Under the pieces are notes generated by a model. That model did no database searches. It worked only from the letters and a program-made list of their open reading frames with translations, and was not told the DNA's origin. Both the position numbers and the translations under genes were made by a program. Shown here in pieces: positions 42,974 to 56,412 of a stretch of 64,000 nt of DNA (position 1 is its first letter; every line of letters starts with the position of its first letter). Source of the DNA: Bryoerythrophyllum caledonicum (taxonomy: Eukaryota > Streptophyta > Bryopsida > Pottiales > Pottiaceae); the NCBI GenBank assembly GCA_963971425.1, contig OZ020514.1, positions 17,023,406 through 17,087,405 on the forward strand. The letters run 5' to 3'.

Positions 42974-43339
42974 ACATGGAGAAAGAACAGACGCTTATCT
43001 TAAACACGCCTAACCCTCAATGGAAACTAGAAGCCAGTGCTCGCAACTGGCTTGCAAATTAGCGCTCTTGCGACCCTGACCTTCATCTTAACCGTGTCCA
43101 ATAATCTCCCTAATCACGAAACTGTAATACAACACGCCTTCCTGTAAGCTAATTGCGCAACCAAAAAAACACCACACCTACTCGAAAACAACCACAGTCG
43201 ACACACCTAAGCAACTCTCCACATTGCATGTACCGCCTAAATGCCCAACCTAAACATAAACATCCACGGCCAACAATCCAAAGACAACAAAACAAAAAAC
43301 ATGACAGTAAGAAACTAAGGCACGAAAAAAACCCGAAAC
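42974..43339. other. Non-coding flank
   Basis: Starts with ACAT, the candidate target-site duplication. No gene recognised. Confidence 0.4.
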
Positions 43340-43790
43340 CCTGGAATGGCTCACCTTATGCCCTTGTCGCGCTCTCCCTCGCCCTGTCGCGCTCTACCTC
43401 GCCTAGGCACTGCGCGCGATCGGCACTCCACCCTCAACCTGTGCCCGCGGTCCTCGTCGCCCTGGTCGCGCTCTCTTTCACCCAGCTCGTGCCCAGCTCG
43501 CGCTCTGCTCGCTCTCCCGCACCTACTCGCGCGCCCTGCTCGCGCTCCCTGCTCGCGCCCTGCTCGCGCTCTCTGGTCGCGGTGTTTGGCGCGCTCTGCT
43601 AGCTCTCCCGCGCTCTGCTTGCGTTGTGCTCGCCCTCTCATCGCGCCCTGCTGGCGGTCTTCCGCGCCCTGCTCGCAGTCACCTTAAATCCTCTCGTGGT
43701 CTACCGCGCCCCTCTCGCGGTCTGCCGCGCCCTGCTAGCGGTCTGCCGCGCCCTAGCCCTCACCAAAACTCACCAAAACTCACACAACCA
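43340..43790. repeat. GC-rich degenerate low-complexity repeat
   Basis: Irregular repeats of the words CGCGCTCT, GCTCGC and CGCCCTGC. ORFs on both strands (Arg/Ala/Ser-rich) follow from the repeat and are not supported as genes. Confidence 0.7.
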
Positions 43791-43885
43791 AACCCTAACC
43801 CTCACCAAAACTCACACAAAAACCAAACCCTAATCCTCACCCTAAACTCACACAACCATCGCAGCGAGCAGAACACCCCAACAAC

Positions 43886-44218
43886 ATTCTCCCTGGCCTG
43901 CAAGAGGGCAGTGCAAACCCCAAGCCCTCATCAATGTCGACGGCGGCTATGGCACGAGCGGCAAGGTGTCAAGATCCTCCTCTGGCTGCTACATTACTGC
44001 CGGTCAGGGTTGACGACGCGTGGGCTACCTAATGAAGGGAAGGACGGGCTGGGGGGAAAAAAAGAAGGGTTTGGGCAGGGACGGTCGGGCTCATGCGTGG
44101 GCGGGAGGAAGACCAGGCTGGGCTAGCCGGGTCCGAGAAGGAGGGTCGGGGCCGACGCAACCACCCTAACGAGGCTGCGGCTTGGGCCAATACTCGTCGG
44201 GGTGAATTAGCCAGATCC
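43886..44218 (+). repeat. 332-bp dispersed repeat, copy 2
   Basis: Inverted match of 18501-18832 over its full length, with scattered differences. Same comments on coding potential apply. Confidence 0.8.
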
Positions 44219-46090
44219 CATTTTCAAGCACTTAGAGTGCAGTTTCTTCAGGCAAATTTGGCCAACGATTCATATATATGCCAACCGCTTTTACCAGTCT
44301 CACATGTTCCTTCATAAACGGTCGGATGCGGCTATAAATTGTAAGCCAATATATTTACAATCCCATGTCTAGGTTGAACAGATCGGCATGATCAATGGTA
44401 CCTACAAATAACGAACCTGAAATGCAGCGAGCTTCATCCGGCAAGGAGCAACATTGACGGCCACCTATGGTGATTGCGAGGTCAACATGACCGCCCTCGG
44501 ATCCGCAAGGGGGTGGATAAGGTTGGACTTGTTCGTGACCATGTTGCATCCGTGTGGACGCTCGGCATGGTCGAGGAGGGTATGGCGGGAGACAAGTGGA
44601 TGATCGGATAACGACCACGTGTTGAAGCTGAGGTTAACATTGCCTCTTTCGGATTTGCAAGGATCAACACTAGGGTTGGAAGACTTGCGGGGTACAGTAC
44701 TGACGTAAACGAAATAGGACTGCGTGACCTTAGAGTCAACTATACAATGTATATGAAGTAGACCGATAAGCAATTGGAACCTTTTTCCATTAAAATCTGT
44801 ACAAAACATTCCATTTTAATTGGTCAGAGTTACACAATGACAACAACCCCATGACTTTGCTATCACTTGGAATTTCAACGACATCTTTAGATCCATGATG
44901 TTCATTGCGTTTCAACCTAGCTTGTACGATAGAACTGTCGACATGACGCGCATGATTTTGTTCCAGCTCAATGTCGGAGCATGAACATACAAGTCCTCCA
45001 ACTCACCAAGCACACAGGCGATAGCAAAATACAAGTGCTAGCAGTTCGTCGAGGATCGACCCATTTCGTTGGCCTTTGCTTGCATCATAACCAAGTCCGC
45101 GCATGTGCAGGCCGGAATCGAGCCTTAAGTAACCATGTATTCTTGCAAGAAACAATACTTTGTAAGTTGCAAGAACGAAGCCAAGTGCAATGAAGGGCAC
45201 CATATGACGCTTCAAAATATGCGCCTTCATGGCCAGGCCTGATCTCTAACATTGAATGTGCAAGTGGACTCGCCCATCAATACAACGCATCAATTCTTTG
45301 GCAAACCGGGACAACTCAAGTTCGTGAGCGGCCAGCAGAGCTAGATACACTCCAAGGCTGGAAGTGTCAGCGTAGAGACGCTACTTGTTTTTGACGAAAT
45401 TGGAAACCAACAAACTCAAGGGTAATTATCTCCAAACGCTTGAGGTTGGTCCCCCTCTTAATAGGCCAGATCTGAAGTACGGTATGTAATCGAGTAGGAA
45501 TCCATTTCTTGCGACTGTCCATCACACAACGGTTAATATCATGGGGGCAAAAATAGAACTCGTGATGTCGGGTCTACTCGGAGTGATAGTTCGTTCAATT
45601 ACCGGTGTACGTAGGGCATGTACGTGCCTTTTTTTTATTCGATCCGAGTAAGGCACAATTTGTTTATGAAGGGCCCAACGTCCTATACCGGTTTGACGTG
45701 CAGCCACTCGGGTGATATGCCAATTTAAAACCTTGCAGCAAGATTCCTCTACCCCGTAACATGCGTCGATTTAGGGTGCGTTTGACAATCGTTCTCCATG
45801 CGCTTTGATCTAGGAGAATTGTCATCGTCAACGGCTGTTTTCCATGCGCTTCAGTCTAGAAAATCGTCACTGCCAATAGCTCAGTCGACATCAACATTGC
45901 GATCCACAGCCTCGACAACCTCTTGAACAGCACCTTCGCTCCGATGTGCCTTAGCCAATATGGTCTCTACTCGCGGACGGGAGAAGTTGATCTTCTTTGG
46001 GCACTGGGAGTCAAATTCCGAACTCGGCGAAAGAGTAAGCTTCCACTTGGTTGATCCAAATACCTCTTCACTAACGAAGTGTGGCTACTT
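44219..46090. other. No recognised gene
   Basis: Short ORFs only, without recognisable motifs. One duplicated phrase (GCGTTTGACAATCGTTCTCC and TCCATGCGCTT variants) occurs near 45779-45860. Confidence 0.3.
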
Positions 46091-47110
46091 GCAATGGGGA
46101 TTTTTGTCATAATTGCGTTGGTATAAACTAAGAAGGGATTTCAAGGAAGTCTTTGCGCTTGACAAAGTTAGGGAACGATTTGAATATCGATAGTGTAGTC
46201 AATTAGGTCATCAAAATTCGAACCTTTTGGATCCGCAACTTGCAATGAGGATTTCCGTTACGGCTGCAACTGCATAACTTGAGAAGGCATACTTTCGGAT
46301 CCAAAGAGGGTCTTTGGGCTTGCCACAAAGTTAAGAAAAGATCTGGATATTGATTGTGTAGTTGGTTAGATCGTCCAAATTTAGCGCATGTTTATGCCCT
46401 ATTCTAACACTAGCTAAAATTCTTCAACAAAAATGTCCTATTCTCTACATTGACTAAAATTTAGAAGAAAAAGGTGCAAATTTTGATGATCACACCAATA
46501 TTACCATCATCTTGAAGAGTTTTTGCTAACTTTGAAAGTGCTCGACAGAACCATCTTGGATCTTAGAGTGTTTTTGTCAAATTATACCAATGCAGATATA
46601 ACAAGAATCTCCATTGCAGGCAACCACTGCAATCTAGTTCTCAAATTTGAAAGGTTCAAATTTTGATCCTCTGATCGATTGCAATGTTGATATCCGGATC
46701 TTTCTCTAACTTTGTGATTGGCCCAAAGACCCCTTTAAGATCCGAGAGTATCCGTTCTCAAATCAAATCATCGCAGTTTCAATGGGGATCTCCATCGTAT
46801 GCAGCCATTGCAATTTGGTTCTCAGATCCGAAAGGTTGAAATTTTGATGATTGATCGACTACACTATCGATATTAAATCTTTTTCCAACTTTTTCATTGG
46901 CGCAAAGACCCCCTTTAGATCCAAGAGTACCCGTGCTCGATTCAAATCATTGTAGTCATGTCGAGGATCCCCGTTGCAAGCAACCATTGCATTTTGGTTT
47001 TTGGATCCGAAAGATTCAAATTTTGATGACCTAATTGTCTATACGATGGATATCTGGATATTTTCTTGACTTAGGACACACCCTAAGATGCCCTTTGGAT
47101 CCGAGGATGT
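46091..47110. repeat. ~150-180-bp tandem repeats in two opposing orientations
   Basis: Two units in one orientation (GCAATGGGGATTT at 46091, GCAATGAGGATTT at 46242) are followed by three in the opposite orientation, anchored by AAGGTTCAAATTTTGAT at 46651, 46832 and 47011 (spacing 181 and 179). Units share GGATCCGAAAG, ATCTGGAT and CAAAGACCCC blocks. Divergence is high, so the array is old. Confidence 0.7.
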
Positions 47111-48079
47111 ACCTTGGGCCACTGAAATGTGTGGGAAAACCTAAAAAATCAGTATCTTACCATAACAGGAAGGCTACCAAAAAAATTTCAAATTTTTCTA
47201 AGGAAACAATACTTTGTAAGTTGCTTTAAAGACACCCTCACATTTGAGAGAGGTTCATAGGACACCATCAGGTTCTAGAGTGGCTCAAAGGACGAAAGTG
47301 CCCCAAAAAACAGCCTTCAACCCAAGAGTTGAGCAAAGGACACCCTCGGATCCAAACGGCCACACATAGGCCTCTACGTTGTGATGACGAGCTGGGCTCG
47401 CATTATGACTCAAGAACAACTTCAAGGGTTAAAGGATTCTAAGGAGTGTTGCTGAGGTGGCAAGGAAAACAATGATGGAAACTTATTGCGGTGATGGAGT
47501 TCTTCTAAGAATCCATTTTTCCTGATAGCGGAAAGTGGAGTGTTCAAATTCATTATCAACTAGACCTTCGTAGACATGGTGCGTTTGGCAATCCAAGGTC
47601 TTAAAGATGAATTCGTCGTGTAGCTAAGCACTAATGTGGATAGTGGAACTTATGATTGTGTCACCTAGAAACCGTCCTTGCCTATTGACCTTGTAGGTCG
47701 TGACATCCATTTCCGCTTTAGATTCTTCGACATGAGCAATTCATTATAGTCGTTAAGTTATGGTCTATCACATCTGGCATGGAAATGGTATTATGGAGCA
47801 AGGCGATGAGAAGATGATGATGTAGAGGACCTCGCTGCAATTGGGGCTTCTGTGCTCCAACCCTAATCTAAAGAGCAACTACCCATGTGCGTGGTGTGCC
47901 AATTGCTGCAAGGCTCGGAAACCATGGAGATGTCTAAGTTGCCTTGTGACTCAAGCTACATTTCAACTTTACAAAAGTTATGCCTCGGTTGGCTAATTGC
48001 TCGTCATTCAATTTTTCCTACGTGCAGACTATTGGAAAATGATCATTCCAATTTACTCACAAGTCCTTATTATCAAGTA
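47111..48079. other. Non-coding
   Basis: Contains a degenerate ~35-bp repetition (AAAGGACACCCTC words, 47220-47350). Nothing else recognised. Confidence 0.35.
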
Positions 48080-48316
48080 CTAGGGTTGGTACCCGTCGTC
48101 CTGACAGGAAGAGCGGAGGGTGGTGTGTTAAATTTGCGTTTGTATGTAAATCAAGAGGTCAAAATCAAGAGTCATTAGGTTACTACCTAAAATCAAGAGT
48201 CAAAAAGAGTGCATCACGGTGCCTCACCCTTCACATCAAGAGGTCAAAATCAAGAAAGAGAGGTCATGTGACTGGGAGCGGCGGACAGACAGACTGACGC
48301 CTTTTATATAGGTAGA
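48080..48316 (-). mobile_element. Helitron-like non-autonomous element, copy B
   Basis: On the minus strand it begins TCTACCTATATAAAAGGCGTC, preceded by A, and ends GGGTACCAACCCTAG followed by T. TC...CTAG termini in an A/T target are the Helitron signature, with a small hairpin before the end (TCCT/AGGA). The interior matches the copies at 50910 and 57314. It encodes nothing. Confidence 0.65.
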
Positions 48317-49719
48317 TGCTTCAAACCACTTGCAGGTCATGGCGTCCATCTCTGCTTCAAATGCTTTGGCACCAACAATCTATTTTACTCGTTTAGGTTG
48401 CAGTGATAACTCAATTGTTGAACTCTGCCTCACTACTATGTCTCAGACGTTTTGCTTGCAGTGGAATGAAATGGTGAAGGGTGACGCTCTGCTTTGTTTG
48501 GTTGAGGTTTCTTGAAGTCATATGCAATTTCTTGCTCAATCATTAATGTGATATGAGGGGTTTCAGAGCTTGTAATCCTGCATTGAGTCCACAATGGCTT
48601 GCAAACTAGTACGTGATTCATGGTTTCTCTACTTGAAATGAAGAGTGAAATGTAAGGATTAGAAGATGTGATGCAAGGGACGTGGTTTAGAATGAATTAG
48701 GATTAGGTGTAAATCGTGTGAGGATTATGTGTAAGTTCATTGGATTACATGAGAGATGCGCTTGTGGTGTAGTAATAACGATATCGACGACTTCATAGTT
48801 GTAGGTTCACGATGGTAGAGCAATATGTAAATGTGATGAAGTGAGATGGCAACTTCCGTAGCTCTAGACCTCTTGATGTGCAGATGTGGTTATAACTGTG
48901 GTGACCATGGTTGTTTGCAATGGTGTTACTGCTTGGTGCAACTTCGTCTGAGGGTGGTTGCGTTGAAATGTGCTGCAAGTGTGAGCAGCTCCAAGCGCAA
49001 GTCGCGGAAGGCACATTGCACGAGTGCTCCATTCTGAAGAATATTGGGCTTTCCTCAAAGCTCAAATTGGGCTCTCTTTGGAGCTCAAATTGGGCTCTCC
49101 TCGAAGCTCAAGAACAAGTACTATGTAAGTTTCTACCACCATTCGATACGATTATCTTTGTGAGCGAAGTGAGCTATATGCTGGCTCTAAGTGGGATTTT
49201 TTGGTAGGCAATCGAGCTAATGAATTGTGATTATGTGGTGCATGTACGCGTTGTGCCCGTGAGGAAGGATAACAAGGTGATGGTGGTGCGAGGCACGTTA
49301 AGGGCCGGGTAGGGAAAGTGGTGCAAGTGTACAAGCGCAAGTGGGTCATCCACGTTAGCGCATCACCTGCAAAAGGATTCATGGTAGGTATTAACGATGC
49401 ACACTCCTTTGCACTTGTATTGGACATGTGATAACAATGTTTGTTTTGCAGGTGCCACCACAAACATGGGCATCGATCCATTGGAGGTGGGGATCACGAA
49501 ACTAAAGCTGGACAAGGATGACAACCCCAAACTCTGACAAAGTTTTCCCTAACAAAGGCAGACCATATGTGGGCGGTGGACAATATGTTTGTCAAACACT
49601 CCATCAATGACAATGGGGATGACAACGGGCAAGCGGACTTGGACAATAGCAATGTCCAAGGCAACATCAAAGTAAAGGGCAACAACCTTGAGACGGCAAA
49701 GAACATGCTACGTGACGTA
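48317..49719. other. No recognised gene
   Basis: Short ORFs only. A three-fold phrase GCTCAAATTGGGCTCTC occurs at about 49060-49105. Confidence 0.3.
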
Positions 49720-49801
49720 GTGTACCACTTGCACAATCCCCACTACAGCATGTAGACACGACAAAGAACATGCTGCAGTGGGGATTGTGCGAGTGGTACA
49801 C
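49720..49801. repeat. Near-perfect 34-bp foldback with 14-nt loop
   Basis: Arms 49720-49753 and 49768-49801 are reverse complements with two mismatches (both transitions). RNA from either strand would form a 34-bp stem. It could be a small-RNA precursor, or a decayed foldback element. No known microRNA sequence is recognised. Confidence 0.85.
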
Positions 49802-50909
49802 TGATTTAGAGGTTCACGGCCTAGTTTGCCTTGTATGCAACAGAAGCTCGGGGAAACTGTGTATGACGTTTGGTCATGTAAGTCGACACGCACGAATCAG
49901 ATTATGATGCACAAGAGTTTGGCATTTAGAATCGAACATCTTCACGGCGGATAAGAGCCCCCAAGATCTTTGTCACAACCGCCATGCGAGGAGACACGTG
50001 GTAGAACACCGACCGATTGTAGACTGACGAAGTTGGCAAAGCATTTTGGTTTTCAAAGTACTGCGGCAGATAAATGGCAAGAAATTGTGGTTTGGCAAAC
50101 GATGTTACGAATGCGTCTACATTTCCTTCAATTTTTGTCTTGTTCATTTGTAATAACTTAAAACATCTGAATCTCTCGTGTATTTCTTATCAAGTGAACC
50201 CGGACATTATATGAGGCATGAACCGTTTTTGTATTGGTAAACGGACGCCTACTAATCAAAATTCTCCTGTTAATCAAAATTGAATTTGTTCTTTTTTGTT
50301 TCTATCGCACTTCGCCTAAACCATGTTTGGTAAATCGTTGCTGTTTCAGATCCGTTTGATTTCTTTGTCTCTATTTCGTACTTTGCGTCTCTCCTCAATC
50401 CTGCTTTTTTTTATGCTGACATAATTTGGTCACCCTAACGAAATTCCTCAAAGCCGCGTTGAGTAAACCGTTGCATTTTAGATCCGAAATGAAGGAATTC
50501 CGAGCCTAAACCGTTCATCCAAACCTTAATCCTCAATTTGGTTTCAACTATCCGCATCTACTCATATCCAAAAATGAAGGATGTTGCGCTAGTTTCACAA
50601 CGTGACCCTTGGATTTGGCATTTGAATCAAATGTGCCCTTTGAATTGAATGTGAATTTTGAAAGAATCCTTCATATGTGCCCTTTGGAGGAATCCTTTAT
50701 AGTGGCCTTTTATTCAAATTTGGCTTATTGAGTTTTAAAATTGTATTATGTATCAAAAATAGAAAAATAAAACCATAATTTCCAAAATATTGAAACTACA
50801 CAATATACTACCTCGGGTACATAAAATAAAGGATAGTTATCTAAAGACAATAACACGTATATGAAATAAATAATGGGTGTTTAAAGTGAATAATAGGTAT
50901 ATATATATA
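49802..50909. other. Non-coding, AT-rich
   Basis: No gene recognised. Confidence 0.4.
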
Positions 50910-51218
50910 TCTATCTATATAAAAGGCGTCAGTGTCTATCCGTCCGCCGCTCCCTGTCACGTGTCCTCTCTTTCTTGATTTTGACCTTTTGATGTGAAGG
51001 GTGAGGCACGGTGATGCACTCTTCTTGACTCTTGATATTAGGTAGTAACCTAATGACTCTTGATTTTGACCTCTTGATGTGAAGGGTTTTCTCCTCCTAT
51101 ATACTTTTCCATTTAAATTCGGTTTGAGCTTACAGGTTTTAAAATACAAAACATACAAATGTAAATTTAACACACCACCTTCCGCTCTCTCCGTCGGGAC
51201 GATGGGTACCCACCCTAG
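50910..51218 (+). mobile_element. Helitron-like non-autonomous element, copy A
   Basis: It begins TCTATCTATATAAAAGGCGTC after A and ends TGGGTACCCACCCTAG before T, 309 bp long. CGTC/GACG can pair near the 3' end. The interior carries the phrase CTCTTGATTTTGACCTCTTG, partly duplicated. It is the best preserved of three copies. Confidence 0.7.
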
Positions 51219-51839
51219 TTTAGTAAAAAGAGGCTAATTTTTTTTTCCGTAGTGGAGGTTTTCAAAATTAGATACCCTAAATTTGGATATAGTTGAACTC
51301 ACCGACGGCTCACCACTCACCACTTACAGCGACCGCTCATTGACCGCTCACATGATCAAGTTTCCTTCTCTTGTATTATCTTTGGCAAAGACAAATTTTC
51401 TTAAGTCAAATTCACTATCCTTTGAAACATCTCTGGAAAGTTCATATACATAGCCATGTTTATATCATTGTCTTCTTCTCTCCCGATACCTCGATGAATC
51501 TCCTCAAAACTTGTAATGTCTGTAATATCATGTGTGCTTCACATAACATCATCAGTTACCTGAGGTAGGATATGTTGTATAACCCTTGATTATGTTGTCA
51601 GTTAAATCCTTAAGAAACTGATCCTTCTACATATGAACACTCTTGAGTGTAGAAACATTGGAGCAAATGGTTTGTTGCTAGCCTGGCGGGGGGCCAATGT
51701 GGCGGGCACGGCCATTGTGGCGAGGTGTCGACATGGGAGGGATGATGTGGTAAGGAAGACACGTTGGTAGGAAAGGGACGGGTCGCGTGTGTGGTGGGCA
51801 GGATTGGGCGCCAAGGTAGCTGCTACTCCAAGCCTTAAT
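51219..51839. other. Non-coding
   Basis: No gene recognised. Confidence 0.35.
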
Positions 51840-52208
51840 CCCCCGCACATGAGGCCCAACGAGGGTTGTGGTTTGCAGCATAGAGAATATGGCGAGCTCC
51901 CACCAGCAGAGACTTTTTGGAGCCCCAATGCCGCACATGCGCCTGACACACAAAGGTCCGCATGGTAATTCGCATGCCATGTCACTACCACCTCATCCCT
52001 TTCCTGACATGCCTGGTGAGAGATTGAAGAAGGATGATGATGGTGGTAGTGGATGGATGGATATGTTTACCCCAAAGGCTAAAAAGATTCACTTTATGGG
52101 TAAAACAACCCCCCTTGCGAACTGTTGGGGTGCATGTTCGCAGCGAACCTGGTCCGCAGGAGGGGGGTTGGGGTGCGAACAGACGCCGTTGGGCCTCATG
52201 TGCGGGGG
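51840..52208. repeat. Perfect 21-bp inverted repeats 327 bp apart
   Basis: 51840-51860 and 52188-52208 are exact reverse complements (CCCCCGCACATGAGGCCCAA plus C). The enclosed DNA has an ORF on each strand without recognisable domains. It may be a small foldback or terminal-inverted-repeat element; no flanking duplication was seen. Confidence 0.7.
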
Positions 52209-52259
52209 ACTCTTGTCTCACGACCCACCATAGACAGGGGCCAATAACGGATTTGTCCG

Positions 52260-52385
52260 GGTTTCAAACCAAAACCAAACCAAATCTTTATCATCCCAAC
52301 CCTAAGCCCAAACCGGTCCAAACCGATCCCAGGCCCAAACCGGATCCCAAGCCCAAACCCGATCCGAACCCAAAAACCAAAGGCG
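52260..52385. repeat. Degenerate CCCAAACC/GATCC simple repeat
   Basis: Imperfect ~11-bp words such as CCCAAACCGGATCC encode Pro/Lys-rich nonsense in one frame. No function is supported. The following ~500 bp (to 52885) hold no recognised gene. Confidence 0.6.
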
Positions 52386-52885
52386 TGAGCCTCACCAACT
52401 ATTCTACAAAAAAAGGGGGGCAACACCAAATGCAAAAGGCGGAGAGAAAGTTCAAAGTGCAGAGCCAGTTTTCGCAGGGCGGTGGTGGTGAGAAGTGTTG
52501 TGTGCACGCCACCCTTGCCTCGGATCTCTGCTCCGATTCCCCGCACAAAGCTCTTCGAGTGGTCGTGCCAAGGCGGTGATATATCGGAAGCGGTGACGCG
52601 CACGACATCAATCTTAATTCCACATTGCCGCCTTGCATGGTGGAATGCTCGCTGTAGGAAGCGACAGAAGAGAGGAGAGAAGAGGAGAGTAGGGAGGAGA
52701 GGGCAGGAAAGGTTGTTAGGTGTTTGTGGAATGCTTAGGGCACACCATGGCGCGACTTTAGGAAGCGTCCTTGTGGAGAGGGCAGGTGAATAGAGGAGGA
52801 GAGAGCAGGAGAAATTGCAAATCGATTGGTGGAATGGTTAGGGCGCACCATCTCTCATCATCGCTGTGCTTGTTGGCGTGACATT

Positions 52886-53756
<871 letters not shown>

Positions 53757-55543
53757 ATGAAGCCATCTGCCTCTAGTCCCTTTCCTCTTGCTGCACTCGT
53801 CACCAAGCAGAAAAGTGAGATTTCTACTGAAAAGATGGTGACGCTTGATTCTATGGAGGATAAGCAGCTTCCGTTGAATCAAGAGATAAAGGGAGAGGGT
53901 TTAAGGCGAATGCCGCGGCTGCCGATGTCGACGTCTGAACTCATCGTCGTTTTCAGCATCTTCGGGATGTTTTCAATCGCGTTGCTGTGCATTTACCTCA
54001 CCATGCCTACTGTGGATCTCAAACTCCTCAAGCTCCCTCGGACGGTGGCGGAGTTGCGCACATTGACGTAATTGGATTCCACTATTTCCTTTATGTGCAT
54101 GAGGTTGCGTCTTATATCTTTCCTTTTTCACGATTGCTATTATTTCTCTTCAGGGTGCACTTGTGTTCTTGACGATTAAAAGGTTTTCTTTAGTTTCTCA
54201 GAGGCATTGGAAATCCCAAAACTGCTGTCGATTGAACCCACGTACTTACCCTGATGGATTGTCTTAAAATTGCATGTATTGAATTCTGCAGGGATTATGT
54301 CTCGAAATACACCGATGACTACAAGTTGCAGGTGCTGTTGGGCTTCTGCACGATCTACATATTCATGCAGACTTTTATGATCCCCGGACAATCCGTAATG
54401 TCACTTCTTGCCGGCTCTCTCTTTGGTGTGGTTCAGGGCATGGCGTTGGTGATCTTTACAGCTACAGCTGGAGCTTCTTGTTGCTATTTTGTATCGAAGC
54501 GTATTGGCCGACCTCTGGCTATGTGGCTGTGGCCAGACAAACTGCACTTTTTCACCCCGAGAGGTTGGTCTTGCTATCTCTATTCTAATTTGGTTCCAGC
54601 TTGATGCGTGAAGAATGTTTTACGTTCCTCGTTTCGGACTGTTGCTAGGATTGCTGTTACCTGGCCATTTGACACAAGTATACAATGCTTGGTCAGATAA
54701 TAATACCATTTGCTGGTGCAGTGATTACCGAACCTTGAAACTGTCGTGGGCAGCTATAACGAGTAATGTTGACAATGGCATGGGTGCAGGTTGCCAAACG
54801 AAGGGATTACCTCTTCAACTACATGCTTTTTTTAAGAGTCACGCCAACCTTGCCAAATACGTTTATCAACGTTTGTTCCCCGATTGTAAATATCCCCTAC
54901 CCCATATTCCTCGTGGCTACAGTGATTGGTTCGGTGCCCGCTACGTTTGTGATTGTTCGGGTAAGCCACCTTTTCTTATATTGTGTTATTCTGCTGTGCT
55001 TCTGGCCCTCCATCAATTAGCATTTATCTTGCTTCAGACAAACGTAATAAGTTACAATAATTATATAAATTCTATTGAAAAGAGTGCTACTATGGATATA
55101 TTTGTGCTGAACAATTCTTAGACATCAATTTTAAAAAAATCAGAATGTTGGATTCTCGATTTTGAGTGCGGTTTTCACCAACTTCAGCTTTCGACAGTCG
55201 TCTGTGACGATCATAGCTTATATTGTGGTGAGAATCTGTGCATGACTAGAGTAATTATGTGCAATACTATAGGAATTATATTGTCATTGTGATTTTTATT
55301 GTAGTCTAGTAAATATTCTAATTTCCATGTGTTGTCACTCCCTGGAAGCTTAACTGTAGTGTCCTTTCTCTTGACGTGGGATAACAGGCTGGGCTTGCAT
55401 TGAACACCCTCAGGAGTTTCAACGAGCTGTATGACGTCAAGACTGTAGGCGCTCTGTTTGTTCTTGGCCTCATTTCCATTGTGCCAACATTGCTGAGTCG
55501 ATCCCAGTCTCGAGCATCGGCTGACAGGCCTCACAGTAGCTAG
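53757..55543 (+). CDS. TMEM41-like VTT/SNARE-associated (DedA-superfamily) membrane protein
   Basis: Modelled exons are 53757-54067, 54292-54563, 54790-54960 and 55388-55543 (stop TAG), about 300 residues, the usual TMEM41 length. The N-terminus is cytosolic and basic, followed by a membrane segment (ELIVVFSIFGMFSIALLCIY). Exon 2 holds the VTT signature: FMIPGQSVMSLLAGSLFG and TATAGASCCYFVSKRIGRP. Exon 3 has YMLFLRVTPTLPNTFINVCS and VIGSVPATFVIVR; exon 4 has AGLALNTLRSFNELYD and a last membrane segment. The family comprises ER lipid scramblases that act in autophagy and lipid transport. Introns 1 and 3 have GT-AG ends and consistent phase. The exon 2-3 junction is off by one phase as drawn, so a tiny exon, another splice site or a base error is possible. 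No internal stops. Confidence 0.88.
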
Positions 55544-56390
55544 TTGATGCTATCCCATCCATGCTAGTGCGTCTCTGGCCCACTCTGTCTGCTATCGACT
55601 TCCCATGTGGAGATTTTGAATTTCAATTCGAGATGCAGCTATGATCATCGATCTCTAGATAAACAAGTGGAGCCATGCACTTCTTTCGCATGGAGCCTTC
55701 TGATTTATCATTTTCTTTCTTATATTTGTTCAACAGATTTGAATTTTGTACATACAGTGTACACCGATTATGATATTCTCCTTCTATTTGAAGTAGTCTA
55801 ACCTAGATAGAAACCTTCGCAATGCAAAGATTCTTGCACTGCTACAGGTGTATTTATCAGACGAGAGTAGAGTTAACAGAATCATCAGTGTACCGCCATG
55901 TCCATTTGACGATGACTTTGTAACGTCAATGCATGTTGTGCACTAGGTAATTTCTTGGATAGCATTAGCAGCCAACCTGTTTTAGGTGTTGTGCTTTGAA
56001 TCTGTTTTAGGTGTTGTGCTTTGAATCACAAAATTCTTCCACTGAATTAAATAATCGCGGAACGTTTTAAATATATACCCTCTATAGCTTTTGATACTTC
56101 TGTTCGTTCACTTCTAAATAAGGCCTCTCTACTACTGTATGTATGAAACTATTGAGTTAAACTCCCGTGAGAGAAAAACTTTTCTCAAGTACCCCGTTGC
56201 CCCATCCCCATCCAACAAGAAGCATGTGCCATTGCTACGCTACGTTTCAATTCGGCCTCGTGTGCCCATTCCACTAATCAAGACATTGCGACTCAACCTC
56301 TTTTACCAGTTCGCGTTTTCTAACTTAATGGCCTACTAATGTACAGTCCCCTTCAGTAAAGATACGTACTTTACTTTTTGAATTTCCTAG
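55544..56390. other. 3' flank of TMEM41-like gene
   Basis: Probably 3' UTR and then non-coding. A 28-bp phrase (TCTGTTTTAGGTGTTGTGCT core) is duplicated in tandem near 55976-56030. Confidence 0.4.
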
Positions 56391-56412
56391 GGAAAGTAAT
56401 TTCAATGCTGCC

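Noticed and set aside
43346..43687. Arg/Ser/Ala-rich ORFs
   Set aside because: Low-complexity GC repeat without recognisable domains.
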